64,000 bases of DNA from Larix kaempferi (GCA_027924585.1 BSBM01000597.1:307001-371000), one strand, 5' to 3'; shown: positions 44,501 to 58,097, counted from the first letter of the stretch. The notes: a model not told the origin generated them from the sequence alone. A program made the numbers and translations.

Positions 44501-46028
44501 TTTTCTATTGTTATGATGTTGTATCTAGTTTTCTAAGTAAATAAGAGCTTAGCACCATTTTATGTTACTTGCCAAAATGGCATATATCTTAACATGTATG
44601 AGTGCAAACTTCATTTCCAATAATATTAACAAACATTAACACCACCTTAACACGACAAAATATAAGTGGTGCTAATACCACCACTTTAACAACACAAAAT
44701 GTGATTGGTGCTAATACCACCACTATAACACCATAAAATTGTAATTGTTGATAATACCACCACCTTAACACCACACAATGTAAGTGGTGCTAAAACACGA
44801 TTTTTCTTGTTGTATAGAGATCAGCTTCGAAAATTTCACTCGAGCTCAGCATGCATGTTTGAAAGCCATAAAAATGTCGTTGCGCGGCAAGGCATACCTT
44901 TACAAAACATTGGACAATAGATCCTCCAACCCATCCCGATCATAATATGAAGCACTCTGGCAAGAAATGCATTAAAGAAGAGGTTGTTGTATAGGAAGGC
45001 AAAGCCTAAATATTATTTTGAACATAACGCACCTTACAGTATACCATTAAGCACAGTAAACGATACAATCCATACTTCATCTTCTGCATCAGTAAGTTAT
45101 CTAGCCAAATTGATTAGTGGAACCTTAAAAAAGGAAAACTAGAGTTATGAAGGATAGTTGGAAGAAGGAAAGTGTTGCATCACTAATTAGTTGAGTTCAT
45201 AATCCTTTGCATGTTTGATGGAATAATCTCCTAGACGGAAAAACCTTAGATCTTGAAAACTAGTGACATACAAATATAAGTCATATAGTGTAGATGTGCA
45301 CCTTCCCCAAACAACCTGAGATTAGAGCAAGTAGAGTGACATCCATTTCCTAGCAAAAGTATGAAGAGAAGGAGGGATGCAACAATGGGAATGAGGTTGA
45401 AAACTGTGGAAGCTAAGGATTACAGAAATCAAATGAGCAATAGACTTTCCAAGTTGCACTAAACGTGAGAGAGAAAATCACATAAGGTTAAAATATGAGG
45501 ACTTGTGATTTCTTTGGAAATGCATTGGAAAGAATATGATCTGAAATGAAATGAGGTAGAAAACCTAAGGACCATCAAGACATGTTAAACTAGAAGATTC
45601 ATAATACTGAATGACTAGAAGACTTAACGGTGCCATCAACATGGATTCAGCCTTATCCTTTCCTCTATATAGAGAAAATTGCAAACCCTAACTCGATGGA
45701 GAAGCATAGAAACAACAAATTGGTTGGGTGGGAGGTTCAAAAACTTATACTTGAGAAAAGATGACCTATATATAGTCTAATATTAATTCTATTACCAAAT
45801 TGATATGTAAATAGAATAATTAGGACAAAACTAAATTTACTTTTATTAACCAACAAGATTATAAAAAAAAGTTAATACAAGAGAAAATGAAGGAAGCTTA
45901 GAATTGATTACTTGCTTAACATAATAATAATAATGGAGAAAATGAAGGAAACCTGTATTTCATTACTTACTTCATTGGCAAATGCCTCTATATAGTAAAT
46001 ATAAAAACATCCTCTTGGACAAAGTCAA
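41549..46028. other. Unassigned region with local tandem repeats
   Basis: No gene was seen. It holds a duplicated CTTGG.CCT.GATTCCTAGAAG block (near 43,523 and 43,703), three diverged ~90-bp units around GTTGTGATTGTGGTG (44,040-44,270) and the 39-bp repeat listed separately. Confidence 0.4.
44641..44794. repeat. 39-bp tandem repeat, four copies
   Basis: ACCACC.TTAACACCACA followed by AATGTAAGTGGTGCTAAT is repeated about every 39 bp, with the first unit shorter. Seventeen bases later TTTTTCTTGTTGTATAG resembles a CACTA-type terminus read from the inside, so this could be a subterminal array. Confidence 0.7.
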
Positions 46029-49000
46029 CACAAACCCTAACCAAAGGTGCACAAATCTTCTCAACAATTTTTTATTTAAATGTTATATATGCTAATTACT
46101 TTTTGGAGCCACACACCCTTATGGAGAAGTGTTCTCAGCCTGATCTAGACAATGTATTCATGTGCAGTATCACTAGTTGTTACCATCATGAGGGATTCCA
46201 TGTTATATCTCCTCTTGCTCCATGATCAATTTTCCTTCGATCTTGAACAACATATGCTTAAGACCCTACAAGATTATTTCGATCTCCTATTTGAATCCTC
46301 TTTGCACACAAGTGATAGTCACTCAACCTTATTTCTTTACCACAATCCATTGTTCCCACTCACGGTTCCTTCGTGATGAAACGGATCTCGGGGATTCAAG
46401 ATAGGGAATCAGGATTCCATTTTGACTATAGGAACATGAATATTTTTTAGGTAGCCAAATTTAATCAAAAACATCATTTTTCATAATGATTCTTACACCA
46501 TATTCAGATTTGTTATGGAAGTACCTCAAATCATCCGTCCATGTCAACAAAATATTTTTTTCGATGTTTGCATTGCCACTAACGTGTTACAAAAGGCCAT
46601 AATTACCTTGCACTCATGCTTAAATATATATTTATTCCTACTTGTAAAAACAAAAAAATTGTTAAACATTAAATCAAGGATAACTTTATTATGTATCTCA
46701 ATACAAATCCACAATCTTAATACCATTCTCATCGCACAATGCTAAATACTTACATTAAACCATTACATAAAAATTATTTAACCATTACATAACAAGTCAT
46801 TTATATTGTGAGGTTTGAACAATGGATTTCAAAGATTCTTCTATACAACCAATAAAGGTTATGTCGTTCATTGCATTTCCATTATACTTTTTTTTTTATG
46901 CTTTTAGGGGATTCTTTTTATTACTATCATTATGAGGAAATTACCTCTGGGATATTAGATAGTCACAGTTTCCAATATTATTGAAACTGATGTCAGTTGC
47001 ATTCAGTAAGATTCAAATTGATTCCACTACCTAGCAGAATTCACTACCTTGCATTTTCTGCAACATAATAAACTATATATCCCCATCTCCATAACCAGTA
47101 TCTCGATGAAAAAATTCAAACAATTCACACAACACCTTAATTCTGCAAACCTCTTTTCCTTGTGTGGGAATTGGATGATTAAAATTTCTCTTCTTATTTT
47201 GTATAAACCAAGATTAAATTGTATTGATATTGAAGATTTAGACCCTAGGCCATTCTCAATATTATGTTGAGTGAATGGTTGCACAAAAGAGTGATGCCTT
47301 GACATGGACTTCATTCTAAAGGAGAAATGAACTAGTGACTAAACCCGTCATCACCATAATCTTGCAATTGCATTGATTTGTGACCAGATCCATTATTTAT
47401 TTTGTTTTTCACAAGATTATTTATGCTCTCCATAACATATATTAAAATTTTAAATATTCATATATTAATTTTAAATATTTTTAATCTAATTTATAGTCTG
47501 AAATTATGATTATAGAATTTGAAACTATCAATGTTGCAATTGTTAGACTGCATATTGATCGACGGATGTTGAATATACAATGAAGCTAAAACCATATCTA
47601 TTCTCTAACCCCTATACAATTTTTCATATCCATGGAAATTGTTTTTTGAAAGTTGAGCATACAATATATGATAACTAGGATGGGCATAGACACCATGTCC
47701 AAGTGGTCAAACATACTTTCCTTCAAACGTGGTTTCAAAGGGAGACACCATAGGAGAAACTTTAGTAATCATCGTCGTGGGATACATTTGGTTGGTTCTC
47801 ATGAAATATGGACACAACGTGCAAATTCCCTTCCACTTAATAAGTGAAAGGGCATATGCTCCCACGAGAAAATATTTCGATGAACTAAATGTTGGAAAAA
47901 GAAGGATTTTAAAAAATTTCATAATATATTAAAAAATTTAATTTATCTTTTTTTTTCCTTGGGAAAAAACTCAAAACCTTTATTTATGTAATAAGCAAAA
48001 GTTACAATTTGTATGATCATAACAAAAGCTCGGATGGGTCGGTTAAAATCCTTATCAATATAGAGCTGAGTCTTTTGAGTAAAATAAAAAATAAAATAAA
48101 AATGTCCCTTTACAAGTAGTTCAGTACAACATCATTTGATAGCTATATCCTTGATGAACAGCAAGAAAGAACCCATATAAGCAAAAAAATCATAATTCCC
48201 ATTGCCTTGAAGGGATTCATTTTAATGAGGATCCCACACGCAGAGCTGATAATCCTATATAATTGTGGCTTCAACCACTTTTTGAATATTCCATGGTCCA
48301 TTGTTAAGGCCCAGTCCAAGTTTAGATTGTGGATCAGCTTCAAAGCTCCTTTCCCTGTAGATATGGGAAAAGAAGACCTCTTCCATATCCTGCTGCAAGA
48401 CCAATATCTCTTCTAATATTGGGATTAAGTCAAGGTTATGAAAATCCTTTTTTCCATTTGTCTAGTCACTAATCAATTGAGAGTCTCGGAAGACTTGAAG
48501 TTTCTTTATCCCTTCCCTTTTTTCCAGCATTAGGAGGAGGTTTAAGCAACAAGTTCAACGAAGTTGTTTGATCCAGCTCCAAGTCCTGCCTGAAATATGA
48601 GTAAAAAATTCCCTTCCACAAATAATAAGCCTCCTGCTCCAAATCTGCAAGGATTGTTGTTTGAGGCTTCGTCGAAATAGGCCCAAGGATTCTTTCTATT
48701 AATGGGTTTGATTTCTGGGATCTTGAGGCCTTTGACTTTGTTATCCTGTGGATAGCTAGATAATATGGTTGTTGTGTTCCTTGCAATTGTCAAAGTTCCT
48801 AAATTGATGTCTTTGAATATGGAGAAATTCCGCGATGTCCAGACTTGCCAAATAATAATAAGAGGAAAAAATTTGTATGGTTTGTTTGAGGGTTATGTTA
48901 ACCAATTTTTTAAGCTTTCCTGCAACAAGGATCGTCTCCATACCAATCTAGCTTTTAAAAGGATCTATGTTTCTTTCCACACTTTCCCCATGAATGAACA

Positions 49001-50149
49001 AAAAATTGATATATGGAGATTGGATTCTTCTGCTTTCCTGCACAGGATGCATCTTCCTGGGCCTTCCCAACCACGTCTCTGAAGGTGATCCCACATAAGG
49101 GACTTCTCCCTTAGGAAAAACCAAGTGTGCAACTTTGTTTTAGGGGGGCATTTTAGGCACCATAGTGGTCGCCACCACCACAATGGTTCTACCATCTACG
49201 AATCCAACAAACTCTTGTAGCCATTTTTGGGGCTGTAAAGACCGTGTGGGTCATTGCTCCAAACCACAAAGAAATCCTCACCTCTTAAATGGATATGTTT
49301 AAAAATTATTTGATTAATATAACCATTCCAAATATTTGTCTCTTATCCTTTGAACCTAATACTTTCAGCCGAGTACCAAGCTAGCTCGAAAGGTGTAGTA
49401 GACCTGGGATTTTCAATTTGGTGAAGTGTGAAGAACCCTTCGCATCTTAACTGGAGGATCATGGCCACATGAAGCCTACTATATTCCCCGCTTGAGAATA
49501 AAGAGTCTTCGCCTAATATGATGCTCTTCCCATTCCCAATTTTCCATGAGAGATGTTTACCAATTATAGGGAAGGAAAGGATCGCAGCTTTCCAAGACTT
49601 TGAGACATTTTGCACAAGTTTTTGGTTGCATCATAACCATTCAACTAGAGATAAAGCAAAAATATAATTTTGAATAATAACCTCTCACCATAGTCCGAAT
49701 CCTGTTAATAACCTCCAAATAGCCTTTGTTGTTAAGGATTTTGAGAAAATCAACGGGCATTTTAGCCCCCAACCCCCTAGGTTTTTTGGCTTGGCTAGCT
49801 CCTACCAATTTATCCGGACAATTTTTTTATGATCTGTGGATCCCAACCAGATAAAGTTAAAGATTATCTTTCTAACAACGTTTAGGACTCCCTTTGGAAT
49901 CTAAGCAATAGTACTCCAGTAGGCAGGGATAGCTTCTAAAACTGATTTAGCCAGAAATAACCTGCCTGCTTTGGAAAGCCATTTAAAGGTCCAATTAAAT
50001 ATTATGTTTTTGCATTTGAATAATAACCAATTCCAGTCACTAATGAGATAACCATCAAGTTTTAAAAGGAATCCCAAATACTTTAGGCCATTACCCACTG
50101 AAAGTTTTGTGAAGGGGAAAATAATTTTCAAAATACACAGCTCATTATC
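46029..50149. repeat. Segmental tandem duplication, unit A (~4.1 kb)
   Basis: AACCCTAACCAAAGGTGCAC at about 46,034 recurs at about 50,168. Similarity then continues through GGAGCCACACACCCTTATGG, GTTATGGAAGTACCTCAAAT, a GAGTGAATGGTTGCACA block, the CGATCGACGGATGTTGAATA segment and the LINE 3' end. Unit A ends inside the LINE at CAGCTCATTATC (50,149), equivalent to 54,806 in unit B. Small frames in this unit are unassigned. Confidence 0.85.
47950..50149 (-). mobile_element. L1-type LINE, 3' part only (RT tail, zf-RVT, RNase H), truncated by duplication breakpoint
   Basis: The minus strand encodes the RT C-terminus (WLSKAGRLFLAKSVLEAIP near 49,950), linker (LSWKIGNGKSIILGED near 49,530), zf-RVT (WFFLREKSLMW near 49,100, CILCRKAEESNLH near 49,030) and RNase H (YFDEASNNNPCRFGAGG near 48,660). 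The 3' end with a T run (poly-A on the minus strand) lies at about 47,949. Its 5' end is the duplication junction at 50,149, not a retrotransposition truncation: the full copy is at 52.6-63.1 kb. Frameshifts and stops are present. Confidence 0.85.
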
Positions 50150-50619
50150 CCAAATAGTAAACACTAACCCTAACCAAAGGTGCACAAATATTCTCAACAT
50201 TTTTTATTTAAATATTATAGAAGCTAATTACTTTTTGGAGCCACACACCCTTATGGAGAATTGTTATCAACCTGATCTAGAAGATGTATTCATGTGCAAT
50301 ATCACTAGTTGTTACCATCATGTGGGATTCCATTTTATATCTCCTCTAGCTCCATGATCAATTTGTCTTCGATCTTGAACAACATATACTTAAGACCCTA
50401 CACGATTATTTCGATATCCTCTTTGAATCTTCTTTGCACACAAGTGATAGTCACTCAACCTTATTCCTTTGCCACAATCCATTGTTCCCCCTCACGGTTC
50501 CTTCATCATGAAATGGATCTCAAGGATTCAAGATAGGGATTCCATTTTGACTACAGGAACATGAATATTTTTGAGGTAGCCGGATTTATCAAAAACATCA
50601 CTTTTCATAATGATTCTTA

Positions 50620-51309
50620 ATAACTACAATTTTGCATTTTTTACATTTTTTTTTTTTATATTGAGAGTACAAATCTTTTATCCATGAAATTAAATACACA
50701 TATAGATTAGTGAAGGTAGATTTCGAATATATAACTTTTTTAAAATTATTGGTGCTTACTATGATTAATTTATTTTGACTTCATTAGTATAAAAATCCTA
50801 AAATACATGACTATTGTTTCTGCTATAATGTTTTGTGTTTTATCCATTTTTTAAATACATTATACCATGCACTAAAACAAAGAAATGTCTACAATCCAAA
50901 GAAAAAATATTGTTTGATTATGTTAAGACCATACCTTGCACTAACTCATGACCTTATAATTTGAAAGGTATAATCACTTTCGTCATTCTATAAAAATATA
51001 AAACTAGCATTATAAATTTTGAAAAAACAACTGACATGCACAAGAACAAACTATTCTCTACAATTGACAAAAAAATTAATGAAATTATATCATTGATGTA
51101 CTCAACAACAATGTATTCTCTACAATTGTACAAAAAAATTAACGAAATTTCCATCATTGAGATACTCAACACCTGCACTAATGACCATGTATGCAAAATA
51201 ACATACCAATGTAAGAAAAACTTGAATTTAGCATCTTTATACAAAAAATCCATAAATAAAACATAAATACTTTGGAAGCTAGCTCAATTTCCTACAATTG
51301 CTCTTCTTA
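50620..51309. mobile_element. 690-bp insertion in unit B with possible 6-bp TSD TTCTTA
   Basis: Unit A reads GATTCTTACACCATATTC at about 46,483, while unit B has GATTCTTA, then 684 bp, then CTTCTTACACCATATTC. TTCTTA therefore flanks the segment (50,614-50,619 and 51,304-51,309). It is AT-rich and non-coding, with an internal ~75-bp duplication (CTCTACAATTG near 51,055 and 51,117) and no terminal inverted repeats. Confidence 0.5.
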
Positions 51310-52603
51310 CACCATATTCAGATTCGTTATGGAAGTACCTCAAATCATCTATCCAAGTCAACACAATGTTTTTTTTGATGTTTGCATTGCCACTAACCTG
51401 TCATGAAAGACCATAATTAGCTTGGAATCATGCTTAAATATATATTTATACCTACTTGTAAGAACAAAAAAAATGTTAAACATTAAATCAAGGACAACTT
51501 GATTATCTATCTCAGTACAAGTCCAGAATCTTAATACCATTCTCATCACACAATGCTAAATACTTACATTAAGTCTTACATGGTAAGTCATTTATATTGT
51601 GACGTTTGAACAATGGATTTCAAAGATTCTTCTATACAACCACGTTATGTGGTTTGTTGCATTTCCATTATACTTTGTTTTCTGTTTTTTTGTGCTTTTA
51701 GGGGATTCTTTTTATTACTATCATTATGAGGAAATTACCTCCAAGATATTAGATAGTAACAATTTCTAATATTATTGAAATTGATGTTAGTGGCATTCAC
51801 TAAAACTCAAATTGATTCCACTACCTTGCAAATTCCACTGCAACATAATAAACTATATATCCCCATCTCCCGAACCACTATCTTGTTATTTTGTATAAAC
51901 CAAGATTAAATTGTATTGATATTGAAGATTTAGACCCTAGATAATTCTCAATATTATGTTGAGTGAATGGTTGCACAGAAGAATGATGCCTTGACATGGA
52001 CTACATTCTAAAGGAGAAATGAACTAGTGACTAAACCCGTCATTGCCATAATCTTGCAATTGCATTGATTTGTGACCAGATCCATTATTTCTTTTGTTTT
52101 TCACAAGATTATTTATGCTCTCCATAGCATATTTTAATTTTAAAGATTCATATATTAATTTTAAAGATTTTTAATCTTTATAGTGTCAAATTGTGATTAT
52201 AGAACTTGAAACTATCAATGTTACATTTGTTAGACCGCATCTCGATCGACGGATGTTGAATATACAATGAAGCTAAACCCATATGTATTCTCCAACCCCT
52301 ATACAATTTTTCATATCCATGGCAATTTTTATTTAAAGTTGAGCATACGATGGGCATAGACACCATGTCCAAGTGGCCAAACATACTTTCCTTCAAACGT
52401 GGTTTCGAAGGGAGACACCGTAGAAGAAACTTTAGCAATCATCGTCGTGGGATACATTTGGTTAGTTCTCATGAAATATTGACAGAACGTGTAAATGCCC
52501 TTCCAATAAGTGCAAGTGCATAGGCTCCCACGAGAAAATATTTCGATGAACTACATGTTGGAAAAAGAAGGATTTCAAAAATTTTCATAATATATTAAAA
52601 ATT

Positions 52604-52615
52604 TTAATTTATCTT
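52604..52615. repeat. LINE target-site duplication, 3' side (TTAATTTATCTT)
   Basis: The 12-mer abuts the T run that marks the LINE poly-A end on the minus strand, and recurs at 63,087-63,098 beyond the 5' end. Confidence 0.65.
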
Positions 52616-52899
52616 TTTTTTTTTCCATTGAAAAAAATTCATAACCTTTATCTATGTAATAAACAAAAGGTACATTATGTATGATCATAACAAAGTCTTG
52701 TGTGGATTGGTTAAAAACCTTATCAATATAGAGTTGAGTCTTTTGAGTAAAATAAAAAATAAAAAAATTATGTCCCTTTACAAGTAGTTCAGTACAACAT
52801 CATTTGATAGCTATATCCTCGATGAACAACAAAAAAGAACCCATGTAAGAAAAAAAATCAGAATCCCCATTGCCTTGAAGGGATGTGCTTTAATGAGGA

Positions 52900-55800
52900 T
52901 CCCATAGGCATATATGATAATCCTCTATAATTTTTCCTTCGACCACTTTTTGAATATTCCATTGTCCAGTTTTAAGGGCCAATCCTGAGTTTAGATTGTG
53001 CATCACCTTCAAAGTCCATTTCCCTATAGATATGGGAAAATAAGACCTCTTCCATATCCCTCTTTAAGACCAATATCTCTTCTAATATTGGGATTAAGTC
53101 AAGGTTATGACAATCCTTTTTCCATTTGTCTATTCAATAATCGATTGAGAGTCTCTGAAGACTTGAAGTTTCTTTATCTCTTCCCTTGTTGCCAGCTTTA
53201 GGAGGAGGTTTAAAGAGACAAGTTCAACGAAGTTGTTTGATCCAGCTCCAAGTCCTTCCTCAAATCTGAGTTAAAACTTCCCTTCCACAAATAATAAGCC
53301 TCCTGCTCCAGATTTGCAAGGATTGTTGTTCGAGGCTTCGTCGAAATAGGCCCAAGGCTTCTTTCTATTAATGGGTTCGATTTTTGGGATCCTAAGGCCT
53401 TTGACTTTGTCCTCCTGTGGATAGAAGGATAGTATGGTTGTTGCAGTCCTGGCAATTTTCAAAGGTCCCGAATTCATGTCTTCGAAGATGGATAAATTAC
53501 ATGTTGTCCAGACTTTCCAAATAATAATAAGAGGCAAACTTTTGTATGGTCTGTTTGAGGGTTTTGTTAACAAACATTTTAAACTTTCCTACAATGAGGA
53601 TCTTGTCCATACCAATCTAGCTTTTCAAAGGATCTTTGTTTCTTTCCATACTTTCCTCATGAATGGACAGAAAACTGATATATGGAGATTGGATTCTTTT
53701 GCCTTCCTGCACAAGGTGCATTTGCCCGGGCCTTCCCAACCATGTCTCTGAAGGCAATCCCACATAAGAACTTTCTCCCTTAGGAAAAACCAAGTGATCA
53801 ACTTTGTTTTAAGGGGGCGTTTTAGGCACCATAGTGGCCGCCACCACCACAATGGTTTTGCCATCTCTGGATCCATCAAACTCTTGGGGTTGTAAAGACC
53901 GTGTGGGTCATAGCTCCAAACCACGGAGTCATCCTCATATTTTAAATGGATATGTTTAAAAATTAATTGATTAATATAACCATTCCAAATCTCTGTCTCT
54001 TCTCTTATGAACTTAATACTTTTAGTGGAGTACCAAGCTTGCTCGAAAGGTGTAGTAGACCTGGGATTTACAATTTGGTGAAGTCTGAAGAACCCTTTGG
54101 ATCTTAACTGGAGGATAATGGCCATAGGAAGCCTACTATATTCCTCGCTTGAGAACCAAGAGTCTTCGCCTAATTTGATGCTCTTCCCATTCCCAATTTT
54201 CCAGGAGAGATGTTTACCAATTATAGGGAAGGAAAGGATGGCAGCTTTCCAAGAGTTTGAGACATTCTACACAGGTTTTTGGATGCATCGGATCCAGTCA
54301 ACTAGAGATAAAGGAAAAATATACTTCTGAAGAATAACCTCCCACCATTGTCCTGATCCTGTTAATAACCTCCAAATAACCTTTGTTGCTAAGGATTTTG
54401 AGAAAGTCAATGGGCATTTAAGCCCCCAACCCCCCAGGTTTTTTGGCTTGGCTAGCTCTTTCCAATTTATCTAGGAAAATTTTTTATGCTCCATGGATCC
54501 TGACCAGATAAAGTTAAAGATTAGCTTTCTAACATCGTTTAGGACTCCCTTTGGAATCCAGGCAATAGTACTCTAGTAGACAAGGATAGCTTCTAAAACT
54601 GATTTAGCCAGAACCAACCTTCCTTCTTTGGAAATCCATTTAAAGTTCTAATTAAATATTTTGTTTTTGCATTTGACTAATAACCAATTCCAGTTGCTAA
54701 TGAGATAACGATCAGGTTTTAAAAGGAATCCCAAATGCTTTAGGCCATTACCCATTGAAAGCTCTGTGAAGCAGAAAATAATTTTCGAAATACATAGCTC
54801 ATTATCGTTTACACCTTTGCATAAAAGAGAGGATTTTTGGAGATTTATATGCATACCTATAGCAGAACAAAAGAGGTTTAAGTAGTTTGACAAGTAGTCC
54901 CAGTCATTTGTTGTGCCTTCCACAAAAATAAGGATGTCATCCACAAATAAGATATGTGAAAGTTTGCATGCACCTCTTATGTGAATTCCTTTAAATCGGC
55001 TCTAAGCTCTTCCATCAATGAGAATTATGCTAAGCCCATCTGCAATACGAAGGAAGAGTAGCAGAGAAAGATGACAACCTTGGTGAACCCCTCTACTAAA
55101 CTTGAAAAAAGTAGATGCTTCTCCATTTACCAGTACCGCGAAGGAGACTGAGAAAATTGTTTCCATAATCCACTTGATAAAAGGACCTCCAAAACCAAAT
55201 TGGGATAGTATGATTCTAATGTAGCTCCACTTGATCATGTCATAAGCCTTCTTTAAATCAATTTTTAATATCACAGCCTTAAGATTTTTGGTCTTGATCA
55301 TATGAAGCCCTTCTTGAGGTAATCCCACCGCTTCTTGAATTTTCCTATTGGGTGGAAACAAAAATTGTTCCTGAGAGATCCCTTGAGGAAAGGTTTTATC
55401 CTTTGCCCGATGATATTTGCAATTTTATAATGGGAGTTGCATAGGGAGATTGGGAGAAGCTAATCAAAACTTGTAGGTTTAGTTGACTTAGTGATTAGGG
55501 AGAAGAAGTTCGTATTGAAGGCTGCTAGAAATTTCCCATTTATTCTCGAATATTCTATAACCCTTAAGAGATCAACGCCGACGATATCAAATAAAGAAAT
55601 GTATAATTCCACAGGGAGACCGTCAGGGTCTAGGCTTTTTTCCTTCTTAAGGCATCAAAGGGTTTCTTCCAATTCACTACTCGTAATCGGTTGCATCAGG
55701 GTAATGTTATCTTCCTCCTTTACCACAGATGGGATGTATGATGCCACTTTTATGATATCAGCTATATTCTCTTCCTCTGACGCTTTGAATAAGGACTCGA

Positions 55801-56603
55801 AGTAGCTGACGCCTTCCTTTTCAATATCGTCGAAATTACTAACCTCTCCATAAGCAGTGGATAAGCTACGAATCGTGTTTATACCTTTCCTGTGATTAGA
55901 AAATTGATGAAAAAACCTCGTATTATCATCCCCTTTAGCGAGCCATAAGGCCACGCTCTTGATTCTCCACTCGGCTTCCTGAGTTAAGAGAAGTTCTCTT
56001 TCCCTATTTTCCCATACTAGAACTTTATCTTTACAAACCTCCGAAGGGAAGCCCATAAAGTCCTCTTCCCTTCAGTTTTTTAGATTGACTTTGATCTCTT
56101 TTAGTTCCTTATCTTTTCCAACTCTCATTTTTTTCGACAAGAATAGAATAATGGGCTTAGCTGCTTTCAGGTTTTTTAGGAATTGTAAAGGGGTTGATTC
56201 TCTGACTATCGAATTAAACGAGATCCATGAAGCCTTTAACTTCGGCGCTAAAGTCATATTTTCCAGCCACAACGGATTGATTTTGAAAGGAGTAGGAGGA
56301 GTAAACCCAATATTAGTGAGGTCAAGGAAAATGGGTCGGTGGTCAGAGTCTCCACCATTTTTGATCCACTGACTGAATTTGATTGTAGTATCTAAGAGTT
56401 TCTCTCAAATTAAGAACTTGTCAATTCACTTTGATACCCTATCATCCTCGAATCTTCTGTTGCTCCAAGTGGGCGATGCCTTGATCAATGCAATATCCAG
56501 CAGACCAGCCTTGTCAATTTTTTTGCAGAAAAAACTGGATAAGATATCTGTGTTTGCATGCAGACCCCATACCTTTGAATGTCAAATAGAGAAATTACGA
56601 TCT
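52900..56603 (-). pseudogene. LINE ORF2, 3' portion: late endonuclease to RNase H
   Basis: Read on the minus strand: late endonuclease remnants near 56,250 (APKLKASWISFNSIV), the pre-RT segment ALWLAKGDDNTRFFHQFSNH near 55,930, RT with IDLKKAYDMIKWSYI near 55,250, SRGVHQGCHLSLLLF near 55,080 and FVDDILIF near 54,935. The catalytic Asp pair is retained. The linker and zf-RVT follow (WFFLREKVLMWDCLQ near 53,780, CTLCRKAKESNLH near 53,700), then RNase H (YFDEASNNNPCKSGAGG near 53,350). Several frameshifts and stops separate these blocks, so the product cannot be made. Conserved domains are in the order of plant L1 elements with a C-terminal RNase H. Confidence 0.85.
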
Positions 56604-56608
56604 CCTCC
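56604..56608. repeat. Gypsy target-site duplication CCTCC, left copy
   Basis: CCTCC precedes the TG of the 5' LTR and recurs at 61,019-61,023 after the CA of the 3' LTR. Confidence 0.9.
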
Positions 56609-57010
56609 TGTTAGGAACCCATGTCAACCCTTTTATTTACTTTGTTAGTATATTGTTGTTGGATGCATATGCTTTGCAAGTCGTCCCGCAGTATTTGTTG
56701 ATCCATAGTTTGTATTATTGTTGTTGGACGCATATGCTTTGTAATTTGTCTCGTAGTAATTGTTGATCCATAGTTTGTATTGGCCCATGGTTTGTATTGA
56801 CACATGGTATTAACCCATGGTATTGGCGCCTAGACTTAGTATATAAGTTTGTGTTGAGACCAATGAAGGTACGATGAAGTTATTTGTATTGAGCTTTCTC
56901 AAAGGAGGTTTCCCCCTTGAAGTGGCCTGTGATCAATACAAGCGATCTGAGTTCTGTTGTTTCTGCTATCTCATGTATTTTAATTAATTAATTGTTGCAG
57001 GTTCTTCACA
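56609..57010 (+). repeat. 5' LTR of the gypsy element
   Basis: The 402-bp LTR carries CTTAGTATATAAGTTTGTG, a likely TATA box, near 56,836 and duplicated internal blocks (TTGTTGTTGGA.GCATATGCT at about 56,650 and 56,717). Confidence 0.93.
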
Positions 57011-57012
57011 TC

Positions 57013-57024
57013 TAGTATCAGAGC
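57013..57024 (+). other. Primer-binding site (tRNA-Met-like)
   Basis: TAGTATCAGAGC lies 2 bp after the 5' LTR and differs by one base from the usual TGGTATCAGAGC. Confidence 0.85.
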
Positions 57025-57429
57025 ACTTTCTTGGGCTCGTTGGGTGGAATTTATGCCAATTTTTTTTTCGCATTTGTTATAAGTTTGGATCTGGTAATAA
57101 TCCTTATCCACTTAACTGTGGGAAGTACTTGGGCATAAGCCTTAAAACTCATTGTGAGGAGTACCACAGGAACCCCAAAGTAGCTGGCCCATTGAGAGGA
57201 CCTGGCAGCGAAAAGGGCAACGACCCCTACCTGATTGACTAGTTCCCACATGTGCGGTAAACCAAGAGCTGTCATTTGTGGCAAAGCGGTTATCAATTTT
57301 ACCTGAGTCGTGGAGTGAGGGATAATGCCCTAATACACAAGCCGTCAGACAACATTGGTGGCTGAGTGAAACCCCTGAACTATTAGGAAGCCGAACATAC
57401 CTGGGGTCCATATCTATTTTCAGCTAAAC

Positions 57430-57630
57430 TGTTGCCGATCACTTCTGTGCCATTTCAAATCCAGCCGTTTCAGATCCATTCTGAAAGTCATTCCAGATCC
57501 AGCCGTTTTAGATCTATTGTGAAAGCTGTTTCAGATCCATTTGGTGTTGTTTCAGATCCATCTGTTGCCGATCACTTCTGCGTCATTGCAGATCCATCTG
57601 TTTCCGATCCCTTCTGTGCCGTAGCTGATC
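57430..57630 (+). repeat. TTTCAGATCCA-type minirepeats in the gypsy leader
   Basis: Repeated CAGATCCA(T/G)(C/T) and GCCGATCACTTCTG motifs fill about 200 bp of the untranslated leader. The open frame here is a composition effect. Confidence 0.7.
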
Positions 57631-58097
57631 CACTCTGAAGAAAAAAAAAAAGGTATAAATTTGTTTTTTCGCCATATCTCCCTTGTTTTGACTCTGTTTC
57701 CCTTGAAACTTATTTGACACCCTTGTAATCCCATTCTGCATCTTTCATTACTGAAGACCCTAACCCAAATTCCACTTCCCAAAGCTAGAAATCCCACATT
57801 TGTCTATTTTTAGGGTTTCCCATAACTTCTTTAATTTTCACCCAATCACCTTCAAATTTTTCCACCGTGTTCATTCCCTATTTCTACTTCTTTGTCCCTC
57901 TTTGACAAATTTTCCCATTGTTTCACCTCGCTTATGAAATCCTCATATTTTGCTTCACTATCCATTCGATAGTGTCCAAAACCTAGTCAAATTCCAATTA
58001 CCCATCAGAGTTTTTCCCAAATCCAAATTTCCCTTTACTAAACAAGGTTTTGTTTGTGTTTTTCTACCCACTCCCCCCGCCAAAAAAACTCCTGGTT

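Larger units (their letters stand above)
50150..54806. repeat. Segmental tandem duplication, unit B (~4.6 kb)
   Basis: The second copy of the unit at 46,029-50,149. It carries a 690-bp extra segment (50,620-51,309) and lacks about 110 bp present in unit A at 47,090-47,200. It continues without a break into the rest of the LINE beyond 54,806. Confidence 0.85.

Noticed and set aside
37847-44817. A CACTA element from CACCATTACAAGAAATTT to TTTTTCTTGTTGTATAG
   Set aside because: The ends match poorly, the outside 3-mers differ (GAA and AGA), and the interval would cross, without nesting, the better-supported 34,976-43,426 pair.
57432-57638. A DPF/QIP-rich short protein in the gypsy leader
   Set aside because: It lies between the primer-binding site and gag and is made of CAGATCCA minirepeats.
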